DNA from: Acholeplasmataceae bacterium
GTDB lineage: Bacteria; Bacillota_I; Bacilli_A; Acholeplasmatales; Acholeplasmataceae
Assembly (NCBI GenBank): GCA_018399615.1
Contig: JAGYNT010000002.1
Span: 1-64,000 of the forward strand
Length of the DNA: 64,000 nucleotides
Direction of reading: 5' to 3'
How positions within the stretch are numbered: the first letter of the stretch is position 1; the number at the start of each line of letters is the position of its first letter. This document shows positions 31,333 to 40,597 of this stretch, one piece after another. The notes under the pieces are model-generated. The model was not told where the DNA came from, searched no databases, and saw nothing but the letters and a program-made list of their open reading frames with translations. The translations under genes were made by a program, and so were the position numbers.

Positions 31333-33297
31333 TCACTCCCCGTTTTCGTTGTCATATACGATATAGAGGCCGACGGCATCCATTTCGATCATATGGTCAT
31401 CGACCTTGGCGCGATTCTTGCCGAAGACGACCTTTCCGCCATCAAGATGCTTTCGAACAAGACCCTGATCGAATTTCACATAGTGCGTGAACACGTGATT
31501 CCGATCTTTGATCCGATAGAGCAAAACGTTATGATCCAGTTTGAAAAAGACATCTTTTTCCAGATTTCCGTATACCGGATAACGCTTTCTTAAAGCGATT
31601 AACGATTTAAGTTCCCCTACACTTTCCAAATCCGGTTTCCAATCGATTCGATTGATGTCATCGGGACTTCGATAGGCGTTTTCGACACCCTGCTTGCTGC
31701 GGTAGAATTCCTGTCCGGCATGAAAAAAGGGTATACCGGAAGCGATCACGACCAAGTGATTCGCGAAATCCTGATAGCGATGCAGCAAGACATCGTCTTT
31801 AGAAAGATAGCGAAGCATCTGGTCAAAGAACGTCATGTTGTCGTGGCACTCGACATAGTTGATGCTTTGGGCCGGGGATGACAAGAGATGCGGACTGCCG
31901 TTCAAGGCCTTTTTCATGAGGTGTCTGTCCTTCCGATTCCCGGTTGCGAAACCGGGTATGGCTTCGTGAAGCGGTCCTTTCAGCGTGTTTCGAAAAAAAT
32001 CATTGAAAAACGCGTAACCCGGCATGAGCCGGTGATTCGTCATGTTGCTGCGCTTCTTCGGTGGAACTTCCGTTGTCATGTTCCACCCCTCGCCATAAAG
32101 CATGATTGAAGGATTGATGCGCCTCAGTCTCTGTTCGATCGCATGCATCGTATCGACGTCAAGAAGACCCATCAGGTCGAAACGAAACCCGTCGATCCGA
32201 AAGGCTTCGGCCCAGTAGGCGAGGTTGTCTGTGATCAGGCGCCGTACCATGTAGTTTCTCGTCTCGATGTCGTTCCCGCAATAACTCGCGTCCGTCTGTT
32301 TTCCATGTTTGTCATGACGAAAGAAGTACCCCGGAACGAGATAGTCGTAAGGAAATTTCGCGCGTTGATAGACATGGTTGAAAACGACGTCCATGTTGAT
32401 CCCGAGTCCGAGTGCGTGCGCGCGTGATATCAATTCCTTGAACTCGTCGATCCGGGCATAGGGGTCCTCCGTATTCTTGGCGAACCACCCCTTGCAAACG
32501 AAAAACTGGCGCGGATTATAGCCCCAGTTGTATGATGCGTCCTTGTCGTCGTCATCGACGCCGAAAAAATCGAAGACCGGCAACAACTGCAGATGCGTCG
32601 CGCCAAAGTCCTTGACGTATTCGAGGACGGAAGAACCAAGTCTTTCACTGTGTTCGAAAAGTCCTTGGAAAAGTCCCTTGGACTCAACATCCAAAGCGAT
32701 CGTCATGTCACGGACATGCCCCTCATAGAGGACGGCATCGGTATATTTTTCCAGAACGATCGGACTCTTTTCAAGCGGTCTGGTTCTGGAAAAGTCGATC
32801 ACATAATTCCTGTCGTCTTTTCCATGCGCATTCGCGTAAGGGTCACGGACACGATGAAAAGAGTCGGATAACCGAACGTCATAGTCATAGGGCTTTCCGG
32901 CGTGGTCTCCGGATACGCTTACGTGATAGATCGGTTCCCGGTAGCTCATCGGGTAAGAAATATCCCCGAGGTTGAGCCGGACGTCTTTCGCGACCGGTGT
33001 GAAAAGATAGAAATCGGTATGCGTCTTGTGATAGACATAACCAAGTGGTCCGTCATAGCGGAAACGTTCTTCGAAAGCCTTCTGAAGGGTGACCAGACCG
33101 ATCTCGAGCGGATGGTCTTCACCGTTGATCGTCAGGCGATCCGCTTCATGCAAAACGATGTCCCGATCCGTTTCGAAATAGTGATCCATGCCTTTTCGTT
33201 CGGCGAACGAAAAGGCATAGTCCTTGTGTTCAATCGTTTCGATCGCGCTTTCGGATTCGACTCGGATCAATCGGAAATCATCGATAAAAGCTCTCAT
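31333..33297 (-). CDS. pulA: Type I pullulanase (GH13), intracellular
   Basis: YNWGYNPRQFF-type motif YNWGYNP; FRIDGFRFDLMGLLD; NYVECHDNMTFFDQ. Confidence 0.94.
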   Translation of the reverse strand: MRAFIDDFRLIRVESESAIETIEHKDYAFSFAERKGMDHYFETDRDIVLHEADRLTINGEDHPLEIGLVTLQKAFEERFRYDGPLGYVYHKTHTDFYLFTPVAKDVRLNLGDISYPMSYREPIYHVSVSGDHAGKPYDYDVRLSDSFHRVRDPYANAHGKDDRNYVIDFSRTRPLEKSPIVLEKYTDAVLYEGHVRDMTIALDVESKGLFQGLFEHSERLGSSVLEYVKDFGATHLQLLPVFDFFGVDDDDKDASYNWGYNPRQFFVCKGWFAKNTEDPYARIDEFKELISRAHALGLGINMDVVFNHVYQRAKFPYDYLVPGYFFRHDKHGKQTDASYCGNDIETRNYMVRRLITDNLAYWAEAFRIDGFRFDLMGLLDVDTMHAIEQRLRRINPSIMLYGEGWNMTTEVPPKKRSNMTNHRLMPGYAFFNDFFRNTLKGPLHEAIPGFATGNRKDRHLMKKALNGSPHLLSSPAQSINYVECHDNMTFFDQMLRYLSKDDVLLHRYQDFANHLVVIASGIPFFHAGQEFYRSKQGVENAYRSPDDINRIDWKPDLESVGELKSLIALRKRYPVYGNLEKDVFFKLDHNVLLYRIKDRNHVFTHYVKFDQGLVRKHLDGGKVVFGKNRAKVDDHMIEMDAVGLYIVYDNENGE

Positions 33298-34583
33298 GCC
33301 ATACGTCCCTTCGTCGTGTCGATGATGATCGGTCCTCTGGGAAGCGATACGCGTCCTTCGTGTACGGTAACCATCCGATCATCCAATCTGTTCATGTATC
33401 GCCCGTCTTTAAGTAATACGCTTGTTTCCCGCTGAGCGGAAAGATTGAAAATACCGATCAGATATTCGTGTCCGAAAAGGTAATGGATCACGGCGACACC
33501 ATGTGCAACATGTGAGTGATACGTACCCTCTTTGAAGATCGGTTTTTTCTTGAGTTCGGAAAGTCTTTTGATCAATGGTTCGAACGAATGCGTGAAATCC
33601 CATTCGATCACATCATCGTTGAAGAGATCGGGTCTATGCGCGATCCCGTGTTCCATGCCGGCATAGATGAGCGGGGCGCCCTTGATGAAGAAGTTCAAGG
33701 CGAGCATGTTTGCGAAGTGATGGTCATCTTTGACCAGACTGCGCAAGCGCGGTTGATCGTGATTCTCGAAACTGCGCAATTTGACGTAGTTCTTCGGATA
33801 GACGGCTTCCTGCCGTTCGATTTCTTCGAGCCACCTCGTGGGATCGCCCGTTTCGAGATATGCGGTCATGAAATCGAAGATGTCGTAATCATAGAGAATA
33901 TCGAAAGCCCGATACATCTCGGAATCGCTCGAGCAATCGTAGCCGAGGTCGCGCAGATACTTGACGAACGAGAGATGAACCGACTCCGACAACCAGATGA
34001 AATCGGGTTTGATCGTATGTATGCGTTGACGCGCTTCAAGCCAGAAATCGAGCGGTATGAGCGGTGCGACATCACACCGAAAACCATCGACATATGTCGC
34101 CCAATCGAAAAGGATGTCCAAAAAGTAGTCCCAGACCGGACGCTTGTTGTAATCGAGGTCGGTAATATCGCTCCAGTCACCGACACGATTGGCGAAATTC
34201 CCGTTCTTATCCCTGTAAAACCATTCCGGGTGTTCGAAAACGAGATCGGAATCGCGCGAGGTATGGTTGATGACGATATCCATCATCACTTTGAGGCCGA
34301 GCGCGTGCGCTTTTCCGATCAGACGCTTGAAGTCGTCGAGCGTCCCGAGTGACGGATCGATGCGATCATAGGCTTGGATCGAATAGGGACTCCCGACGGA
34401 TCCCTTTCTGGCTTTCTCGCCGATCGGATGAATCGGAAGCAGATAGATCACATCGACTCCGAGCGCCCTGATGCGTTCCAGATCATCGATCACGCCCTGG
34501 AAATCCTGACTCTTTGTGTGTTGTCTGACGAATACCTGATAGAAGATGGTGTTGCGCAAATTCAAGTTCGTGTCCTTGGCCAT
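33294..34583 (-). CDS. GH13 alpha-amylase family protein
   Basis: IFYQVFVRQHTKSQDFQGVIDDLERIRALGVDVIYLLPIHPIGEKARKGSVGSPYSI; VDGFRCDVAPLIP. Confidence 0.92.
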   Translation of the reverse strand: MAKDTNLNLRNTIFYQVFVRQHTKSQDFQGVIDDLERIRALGVDVIYLLPIHPIGEKARKGSVGSPYSIQAYDRIDPSLGTLDDFKRLIGKAHALGLKVMMDIVINHTSRDSDLVFEHPEWFYRDKNGNFANRVGDWSDITDLDYNKRPVWDYFLDILFDWATYVDGFRCDVAPLIPLDFWLEARQRIHTIKPDFIWLSESVHLSFVKYLRDLGYDCSSDSEMYRAFDILYDYDIFDFMTAYLETGDPTRWLEEIERQEAVYPKNYVKLRSFENHDQPRLRSLVKDDHHFANMLALNFFIKGAPLIYAGMEHGIAHRPDLFNDDVIEWDFTHSFEPLIKRLSELKKKPIFKEGTYHSHVAHGVAVIHYLFGHEYLIGIFNLSAQRETSVLLKDGRYMNRLDDRMVTVHEGRVSLPRGPIIIDTTKGRMA

Positions 34584-34602
34584 ATGCGTGTCTCCTCTTT
34601 GA

Positions 34603-36978
34603 CTATCTTATTTTTTCGAGGTTCCAGATGTCCTTGTTGTATTGTTCGATCGTCCGATCGGATGTGAAGTGTCCCGAGTTCGCGATATTGATGATGACGC
34701 GCTTGAACCAGTCTCCCCGGTCCTGATACATCGCGTTCGCCCGCTCATGGGCTTTGACATAGGCGTCGAAGTCCTTGAGGACGAGGAAATAGTCGCTGTT
34801 CAAAAGATTGTTCAAAATGAAATCGAAGTGTTGCGGGTTGCTTCTGAGTCCCCGAACGAATGCGAAAACGTCCTTGAGTCTCTGGTCCTTTTCATAGATC
34901 TCACGCGGCTTGTAGCCGTTGTTCTGATAGAACTGGGAAACCTCGTCGGCGGTCATGCCGAAAATGATGGCGTTTTCCTCGCCGACTTCGTTGACGATCT
35001 CGAGGTTCGCACCGTCGAGCGTACCGATCGTAATCGCGCCATTCATCATGAACTTCATGTTTCCGGTACCACTCGCTTCTTTGGTTGCCGTTGAAATCTG
35101 TTCGGAGAGATCCGCGGCCGGCATGATGTATTCCGCGTAGGTGACGTTGTAGTTGCGGATAAAGACGACTTTGAGCAGGTCCTTGGTCTCCTTGTCGTGG
35201 TTGATGACATCCGCGACCGTGTCGATCAGTTCGATGACCGCTTTGGCCATATGGTAGCTCGGAGCGGCTTTCCCACCGATGATAAACGAATGCGGGACAT
35301 AGTTCGCCTTGAACTCCGGATCCTTCTTGAGTCTCTGATAGACGTAGATGATGTGAATGATATTCATCAGTTGTCGCTTGTATTCGTGCAGACGTTTGAC
35401 CTGAATGTCGAATATGCCATCCGTATCGAGTTTGACACCCTGATCGTGATAGATGCGGCTGGCCAACGCTCTTTTCTTGGTCTGTTTCATCTCGTAGACG
35501 TCGTTTCGCGTCGCTTCGTCATCCTGATAATCCTCCAACTTCTTGAGCTTGAGGAGGTCTTCACGCCAGGACGTGCCGATCCGTTCATCGAGAATATCGA
35601 CGAGCTCGTGATTCGTATGGATCAACCAGCGACGATGGGTGATCCCGTTGGTCTTGTTGTTGAACTTGTCGGGATAGAGCGTGAAGAAGTCTTTCATCTC
35701 GTATTTCTTGAGAATGTTCGTATGGAGTTCGGCGACCCCATTGACACTAAACGATCCATAGATCGAAATATGTGCCATCCGCAAGTGCTGATGTCCGATC
35801 AAAGCCATGAGATAGATCTGTTCCCGGTTGAAACGTCCGTCTGTTTCGAGCAGTTCCTTGAAGCGTCGATTCATTTCGAGTATGATCTCGAAAATACGGG
35901 GAAGAAGGTTTCTGAAAATACCGATCTCCCATTTTTCCAGTGCTTCGGATAGAATCGTATGGTTTGTGAATGCGCACATTCTGGTCGTCAGATCCCACGC
36001 CTTGTCATAACCCATGCCCTCTTCGTCCATGAGCACGCGCATGAGTTCGGGAATGACGAGCGTCGGGTGGGTGTCGTTCAACTGAAAGACATAATAATCT
36101 GGCAGCGTGTCGAGCTCGCGCTCGAGCGCTTTATGTTCGTTGATCACACGCTTGACTCCGGCTGCGCTGAACAAGTATTGCTGCTGCAACCTGAGCGTCT
36201 TACCCTCTTCCTTGGAATCGTCGGGGTAGAGCTGATCGTCGATCCGTGCGACCATACGCAAGTATTTCCCGTCGTGATGGGCGTGCCGTTCACTCGGTTC
36301 GGTCGACCACAGTCTGAGCGACGTGACGACATCGTTGTGATCACCGATGATCTTGACGTCATAAGGGACCGCTTTGATCCAGACCGGGTTGATCAGACGC
36401 GTATGCTCGACATATCCGAAGAAAGGAATGTGGATCGACTCGTCTTCCCGCTTCGTTTCCCAGATGAACGGTCGGTCCAACCAGGGGTCTTCGAGTTCGA
36501 CCTGTTTGTGGTTGCGTATCTCCTGTTTGAAAAAACCCTTCTGATAACGCAGACTGTTCCCATAGAGCGGGTATCCCAGAGATGCCGCGGAATCGAGAAA
36601 ACAGGCCGACAGACGACCGAGACCGCCATTGCCGAGTCCCGCATCGGACTCGCTTTCTTCGATCTCGTTCAAGTTGATGTTCAGATCCATGAAGGCTTCC
36701 TTGACGACGTCATAGAAACCGCTGTTCTGCAAGTTGTTCGTGATCAGACGCCCCATCAGAAATTCCATTGAGAAATAGATCGCCTTTTTCAGGCCTTTCT
36801 CTCTGACGGTACGTTCCGTTTTCTGAAATTTTTTCTCGAGATGCTGATCGAGCAGTTCGGCGAGTACGCTATACCTCTGATAGGCATTCGACTCCTCGAG
36901 CTCGACTTCGAACGTTTCTTCAAGACGGCTCAGAAATGCGCCTTTGAAAGTATCCTTGTTCAGAAAAATATGTTGCAT
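34603..36978 (-). CDS. glgP: Glycogen/maltodextrin phosphorylase (GT35)
   Basis: 791 aa; AIYFSMEFLMGRLITNNL; EASGTGNMKFMMNGAITIGTLDGANLEI PLP-site region. Confidence 0.97.
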   Translation of the reverse strand: MQHIFLNKDTFKGAFLSRLEETFEVELEESNAYQRYSVLAELLDQHLEKKFQKTERTVREKGLKKAIYFSMEFLMGRLITNNLQNSGFYDVVKEAFMDLNINLNEIEESESDAGLGNGGLGRLSACFLDSAASLGYPLYGNSLRYQKGFFKQEIRNHKQVELEDPWLDRPFIWETKREDESIHIPFFGYVEHTRLINPVWIKAVPYDVKIIGDHNDVVTSLRLWSTEPSERHAHHDGKYLRMVARIDDQLYPDDSKEEGKTLRLQQQYLFSAAGVKRVINEHKALERELDTLPDYYVFQLNDTHPTLVIPELMRVLMDEEGMGYDKAWDLTTRMCAFTNHTILSEALEKWEIGIFRNLLPRIFEIILEMNRRFKELLETDGRFNREQIYLMALIGHQHLRMAHISIYGSFSVNGVAELHTNILKKYEMKDFFTLYPDKFNNKTNGITHRRWLIHTNHELVDILDERIGTSWREDLLKLKKLEDYQDDEATRNDVYEMKQTKKRALASRIYHDQGVKLDTDGIFDIQVKRLHEYKRQLMNIIHIIYVYQRLKKDPEFKANYVPHSFIIGGKAAPSYHMAKAVIELIDTVADVINHDKETKDLLKVVFIRNYNVTYAEYIMPAADLSEQISTATKEASGTGNMKFMMNGAITIGTLDGANLEIVNEVGEENAIIFGMTADEVSQFYQNNGYKPREIYEKDQRLKDVFAFVRGLRSNPQHFDFILNNLLNSDYFLVLKDFDAYVKAHERANAMYQDRGDWFKRVIINIANSGHFTSDRTIEQYNKDIWNLEKIR

Positions 36979-36992
36979 GGTAGTCTCCTTGT

Positions 36993-37006
36993 TGTTTAGG
37001 TTTACA
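36993..37006. promoter_or_regulatory. Weak operator-like palindrome upstream of glgP
   Basis: Minus strand TGTAAACCTAAACA, 12 of 14 to cre consensus; just upstream of glgP RBS. Confidence 0.25.
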
Positions 37007-37057
37007 CCTATATTTTACCACATATGCGGGGGAACTGTCGCCTGTGACCCCCGTTCA

Positions 37058-37090
37058 AAAGAAAAGGGTAAAAAATCTACCCTTTTGTCG
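37058..37090 (-). terminator. Terminator of mal transport operon
   Basis: aaaagggtaaaaaatctaccctttt hairpin overlapping the malG stop. Confidence 0.55.
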
Positions 37091-38147
37091 CACCTGCCAT
37101 GATTCCCTCGATCAGGTAACGTTGGAAAAGCATATATAGAATCGTGATCGGCAATCCGACGAGAAGCGCCCCTGCCGCGAATGCGGAGTAGTGAATGTAT
37201 TCCAGGTCATTGATGAACTTGAACAGACCGACGGCGAGCGTCCATTGTTGGGTGACGTCATACCCTGCCGGGGCATCGGGCGGATAATAGTTGAGCAGAT
37301 AACCCGGAAGCATGTAGTCCATCCACGGAACCATGAACATCGTTACGGCAACGAACGTCAGAATCGGTACGGAAAGCGGCAGGATGATCCGCCAGAAGAT
37401 CTGGAACTTGTTCGCACCGTCGATCATGGCCGACTCGTCCAGATCCTTCGGTATTTGCGAGAGGAACCCTTTGACGAGCCAGAGATTTCCCGGTATGCTT
37501 CCGCCGATATAGAGAATACTCAGTGCTCGCGGTTGACCGAGTAGACCGAATTTCCAGAAGAGGACATACATCGCGATGAGTCCCATGAAGGATGGGAATG
37601 CCTGAAGAACGAGAATCGCCAGGAGCCCCGCCCGTTTCCCGACGAACTTGAACCGTGCGAAGACATAGGCGGCACCGGTAATGAGTACCGTTCCGACGAA
37701 CATGTTGATCAAGGCGATACTGAGCGTGTTCCAGTACCAGCGAACGAACTTCGTCTCTTCGAAGAGATAAGTGAAAGCTCCGGTGTTCGGATCCTTGGGC
37801 CAGATCGTACTCGGAACCGAGCTTTGAATGTTCGAAAGCGACAGTCCGATGATATAGACGACCGGCACGATGACGATGATCGAAATCAAAGCGATCTCAC
37901 CGTAAATCAAGGTTCGCGCGACGAAATTCTTCAGTGAAAAGACCGCTCGAAGACCCTGTTTCGATATGTTCCGACGCTTTTTCCTTAGGATGTAATAGTA
38001 AAGACCATAGACGGGAACGAGCCCGATCAAACCCGGCTTGATCCCTTCATAACCTTTTTTCCTGGCGTATTCGACAACCGTCCCCTGATGGATCAGAAGA
38101 ACGACGATCGCGCCATAAATGAATAGTAGTTGTAGTATGAGTGGCAT
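37077..38147 (-). CDS. malG: Maltose/maltodextrin ABC transporter permease MalG-like
   Basis: EAA-loop type ESAMIDGANKFQIFWRIILPLSVPIL; multiple TMs; N-terminal extension with extra TM. Confidence 0.93.
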   Translation of the reverse strand: MPLILQLLFIYGAIVVLLIHQGTVVEYARKKGYEGIKPGLIGLVPVYGLYYYILRKKRRNISKQGLRAVFSLKNFVARTLIYGEIALISIIVIVPVVYIIGLSLSNIQSSVPSTIWPKDPNTGAFTYLFEETKFVRWYWNTLSIALINMFVGTVLITGAAYVFARFKFVGKRAGLLAILVLQAFPSFMGLIAMYVLFWKFGLLGQPRALSILYIGGSIPGNLWLVKGFLSQIPKDLDESAMIDGANKFQIFWRIILPLSVPILTFVAVTMFMVPWMDYMLPGYLLNYYPPDAPAGYDVTQQWTLAVGLFKFINDLEYIHYSAFAAGALLVGLPITILYMLFQRYLIEGIMAGATKG

Positions 38148-38150
38148 CTT

Positions 38151-40514
38151 CTAATCCTCCTGAAATGCTCGTGTCTTCGACAGGTTCCAAGCCGTGATCG
38201 AACCGACGAACAAGAAAATGAGAACGGAGAAGACGGAAGCCATGTTGAAGATCGCTTCGTCTACCGTCAGCTTGTACATCCATGAGATCAGGATGTCACT
38301 GTCACCGGCAAAACCACGCGAATAGTGACCGGCATTCGGTCCACCACCCGTGATGAAGTAGATGACCCCGAAGTTATTGAAGTTCATCGAGAAGGTCATA
38401 ATCAAAATGGGTGCGGTCGAATAGAGCACCAGCGGCATGGTAATCGCCCAGATTTTTTGCCAGTTGCTGGCACCATCGATATCCGCGGCTTCATAGAGTG
38501 TTCTGTCGATGGCCGTCATGACTCCCGTCATGAGCGCCATGAAATAGGGGAACCCGAGCCAGATATTGACGACGATCAGTGTCGCTCGGACAAACGTCGG
38601 ATTGAACGGGTTGGTAAACCATTGGATATTGTCCTTCCCGAGATAGAAAAGCCTGCTGATTCCGGAAAGGGAACTGAAGTCCACTCCGAGCATGCCCAGA
38701 TTCTCGAGTATCCCGTAAACCCCGATATCCTGAAGGAAGGAGTTGATGAATCCGATCTCGTTGAACATGACCGAAAAGACCATCTGGGAGAGAAGCGCGG
38801 GAATCGCCCAAGGAAGAATGAGCAACGTACGCCACATTTTCCGGAAGACGACTTTCTCGCTGTTGAGAATGAGCGCTTGGAAAAAACCACCGAAAAAGAC
38901 GGTACCCGTCGACAGGATCGCCCAGACGACGGTCCAACCCAGGACACGCCAGAAAGCCCGACCGAAGGACTCGCCCAATCCGGATGAAAAGTTGAACAGG
39001 GCGATGAAATTCTTGAAACCGACCCAGTCGAACGTCGCGACCATGGACTCGTTTCCCGATATGTTCGTAAAGGATATGATGAATCCGAACGTGATCGGCA
39101 TGATCGAAATGAAGGCGAGAACGAAGAGCGCCGGGGATAAGATGATGTACTCGAAACTGCGTTCGTAGACGTCTTTGAAATAAGGAACATCCTTGAGTAC
39201 CTTTTCTTTCTTCCTTTTGGCCTCGGAGATACGGTAGGCATCACGGATCGACCAGAACATGAAGATGTAGAAGAAGAACGAAAGGATGATGCCGATCAGC
39301 CCTTCGAGAAGAATGATCGTCGACGTATGTCCCTGAATCGGGATGTCTTCCGAGATCGAAAAGTCCGTGACCGTATACATGTTGAACGGTTCACCACGTG
39401 CCCCGACGAGTGCGTCCGACAGAGCCACGTGCCCCGTGAAATTGAGTTTCTGGGCCACACCGAGCGTCACGACCGACCAGTAGCTTCTTACGAAGAAGCC
39501 GGCCTTGTCATAGAAGAAATTGTCGTATTGTTCGATGAACGTTTCATTGATATCGGGATTCAGTTGAAGGTGGACCTTGAGCAAAAGACGATTATAGTGC
39601 CGGTTTCCATACTGATTCCAGTCAAAGGAATACGTGTAGAACATGACTTGCCGGAAGGTCTCACTGAATTCGGTTCCTTCATATTGAAGACGAACCGAAT
39701 TGTAGATCATGCCGGCTTCATAGTATTCATAGATGCCGTCGCTGACGTAATAGAGCGGACCCGTGACTTCGACTTCCTCGGAATCGGAAATCGGTCCGAC
39801 GATCTCTTCCGTTAAAAGATTGACGTGTCTGATGACGCCGTCGTCTTCGACACGCAGGTAGTATTGGCCGTCGGATTCAAAGATCTGATCGGTCTTGACG
39901 AAGGTCGTCAGTCCTTCTTCGCTTCGTGTGACATTATTCTCGTTGAGCTCGTCGGTCAACAGCGTCGTCTCAACGAATTCTTTTTTATTGGTTCCGTCCG
40001 GATCGGTTACGGTACGTTGGCGGTAGTAGAGGTCTTCTGCCTGATTGTAATAGAGCGTCCCGCGTCGATTGAGGTGAACGCGATCTTCATCGGCGAATTC
40101 GGAAGCCAGGATGCGATCGGGATTCCTTTCAAGCAACTCACCGAGTTCCGTATAACGAATCGGATTGTTTTCTTTCAAGTCCTCCGCCAAAAACGCGATG
40201 AACGCATCTTCATCAAGGTTCTCTCTTCCCCCGATCGCCACGAGATAATCCTCGAACGGTTCATAGGGATCGTCGTTCGCCAAATATTCCGCCATGAACG
40301 TTTCTTTGAAATAGGTATCTCCGTAATTTTCACCCGGTAACTTGTCGTAGGCGTTGATCTCCTCGAAATACGAACTCGTACTGAGTTCGATCCCGACGAA
40401 TCCGGCAAAAACAATAAAAAAGAACAGGGCTTTGAGCAACTGCAGATTCAGAAGTTGCCCGAATCCCCAAATGAATCCAGAAGCAACGGCTTTGATAATG
40501 CTGAAAAATTTCAT
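38151..40514 (-). CDS. malF: Maltose/maltodextrin ABC transporter permease MalF-like with large N-terminal extracytoplasmic domain
   Basis: C-terminal permease core (EAADIDGASNWQKIWAITMPLVLYSTAPILIMTF) preceded by TM1, ~350 aa soluble insertion, TM2. Likely start MKFFSII at 40514. Confidence 0.92.
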   Translation of the reverse strand: MKFFSIIKAVASGFIWGFGQLLNLQLLKALFFFIVFAGFVGIELSTSSYFEEINAYDKLPGENYGDTYFKETFMAEYLANDDPYEPFEDYLVAIGGRENLDEDAFIAFLAEDLKENNPIRYTELGELLERNPDRILASEFADEDRVHLNRRGTLYYNQAEDLYYRQRTVTDPDGTNKKEFVETTLLTDELNENNVTRSEEGLTTFVKTDQIFESDGQYYLRVEDDGVIRHVNLLTEEIVGPISDSEEVEVTGPLYYVSDGIYEYYEAGMIYNSVRLQYEGTEFSETFRQVMFYTYSFDWNQYGNRHYNRLLLKVHLQLNPDINETFIEQYDNFFYDKAGFFVRSYWSVVTLGVAQKLNFTGHVALSDALVGARGEPFNMYTVTDFSISEDIPIQGHTSTIILLEGLIGIILSFFFYIFMFWSIRDAYRISEAKRKKEKVLKDVPYFKDVYERSFEYIILSPALFVLAFISIMPITFGFIISFTNISGNESMVATFDWVGFKNFIALFNFSSGLGESFGRAFWRVLGWTVVWAILSTGTVFFGGFFQALILNSEKVVFRKMWRTLLILPWAIPALLSQMVFSVMFNEIGFINSFLQDIGVYGILENLGMLGVDFSSLSGISRLFYLGKDNIQWFTNPFNPTFVRATLIVVNIWLGFPYFMALMTGVMTAIDRTLYEAADIDGASNWQKIWAITMPLVLYSTAPILIMTFSMNFNNFGVIYFITGGGPNAGHYSRGFAGDSDILISWMYKLTVDEAIFNMASVFSVLIFLFVGSITAWNLSKTRAFQED

Positions 40515-40542
40515 GCTTGCCTCCAAAATATAACCAAATGAG

Positions 40543-40561
40543 GGCGGCACGGCGTGCCGCC
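40543..40561 (-). promoter_or_regulatory. GC-rich hairpin between malE and malF
   Basis: ggcggcacg g cgtgccgcc near-perfect palindrome without a T tract in the malE-malF intergenic region. Confidence 0.5.
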
Positions 40562-40597
40562 TTCATCGGTTCATGTTTTAAGAATATTCGTTTCCGC

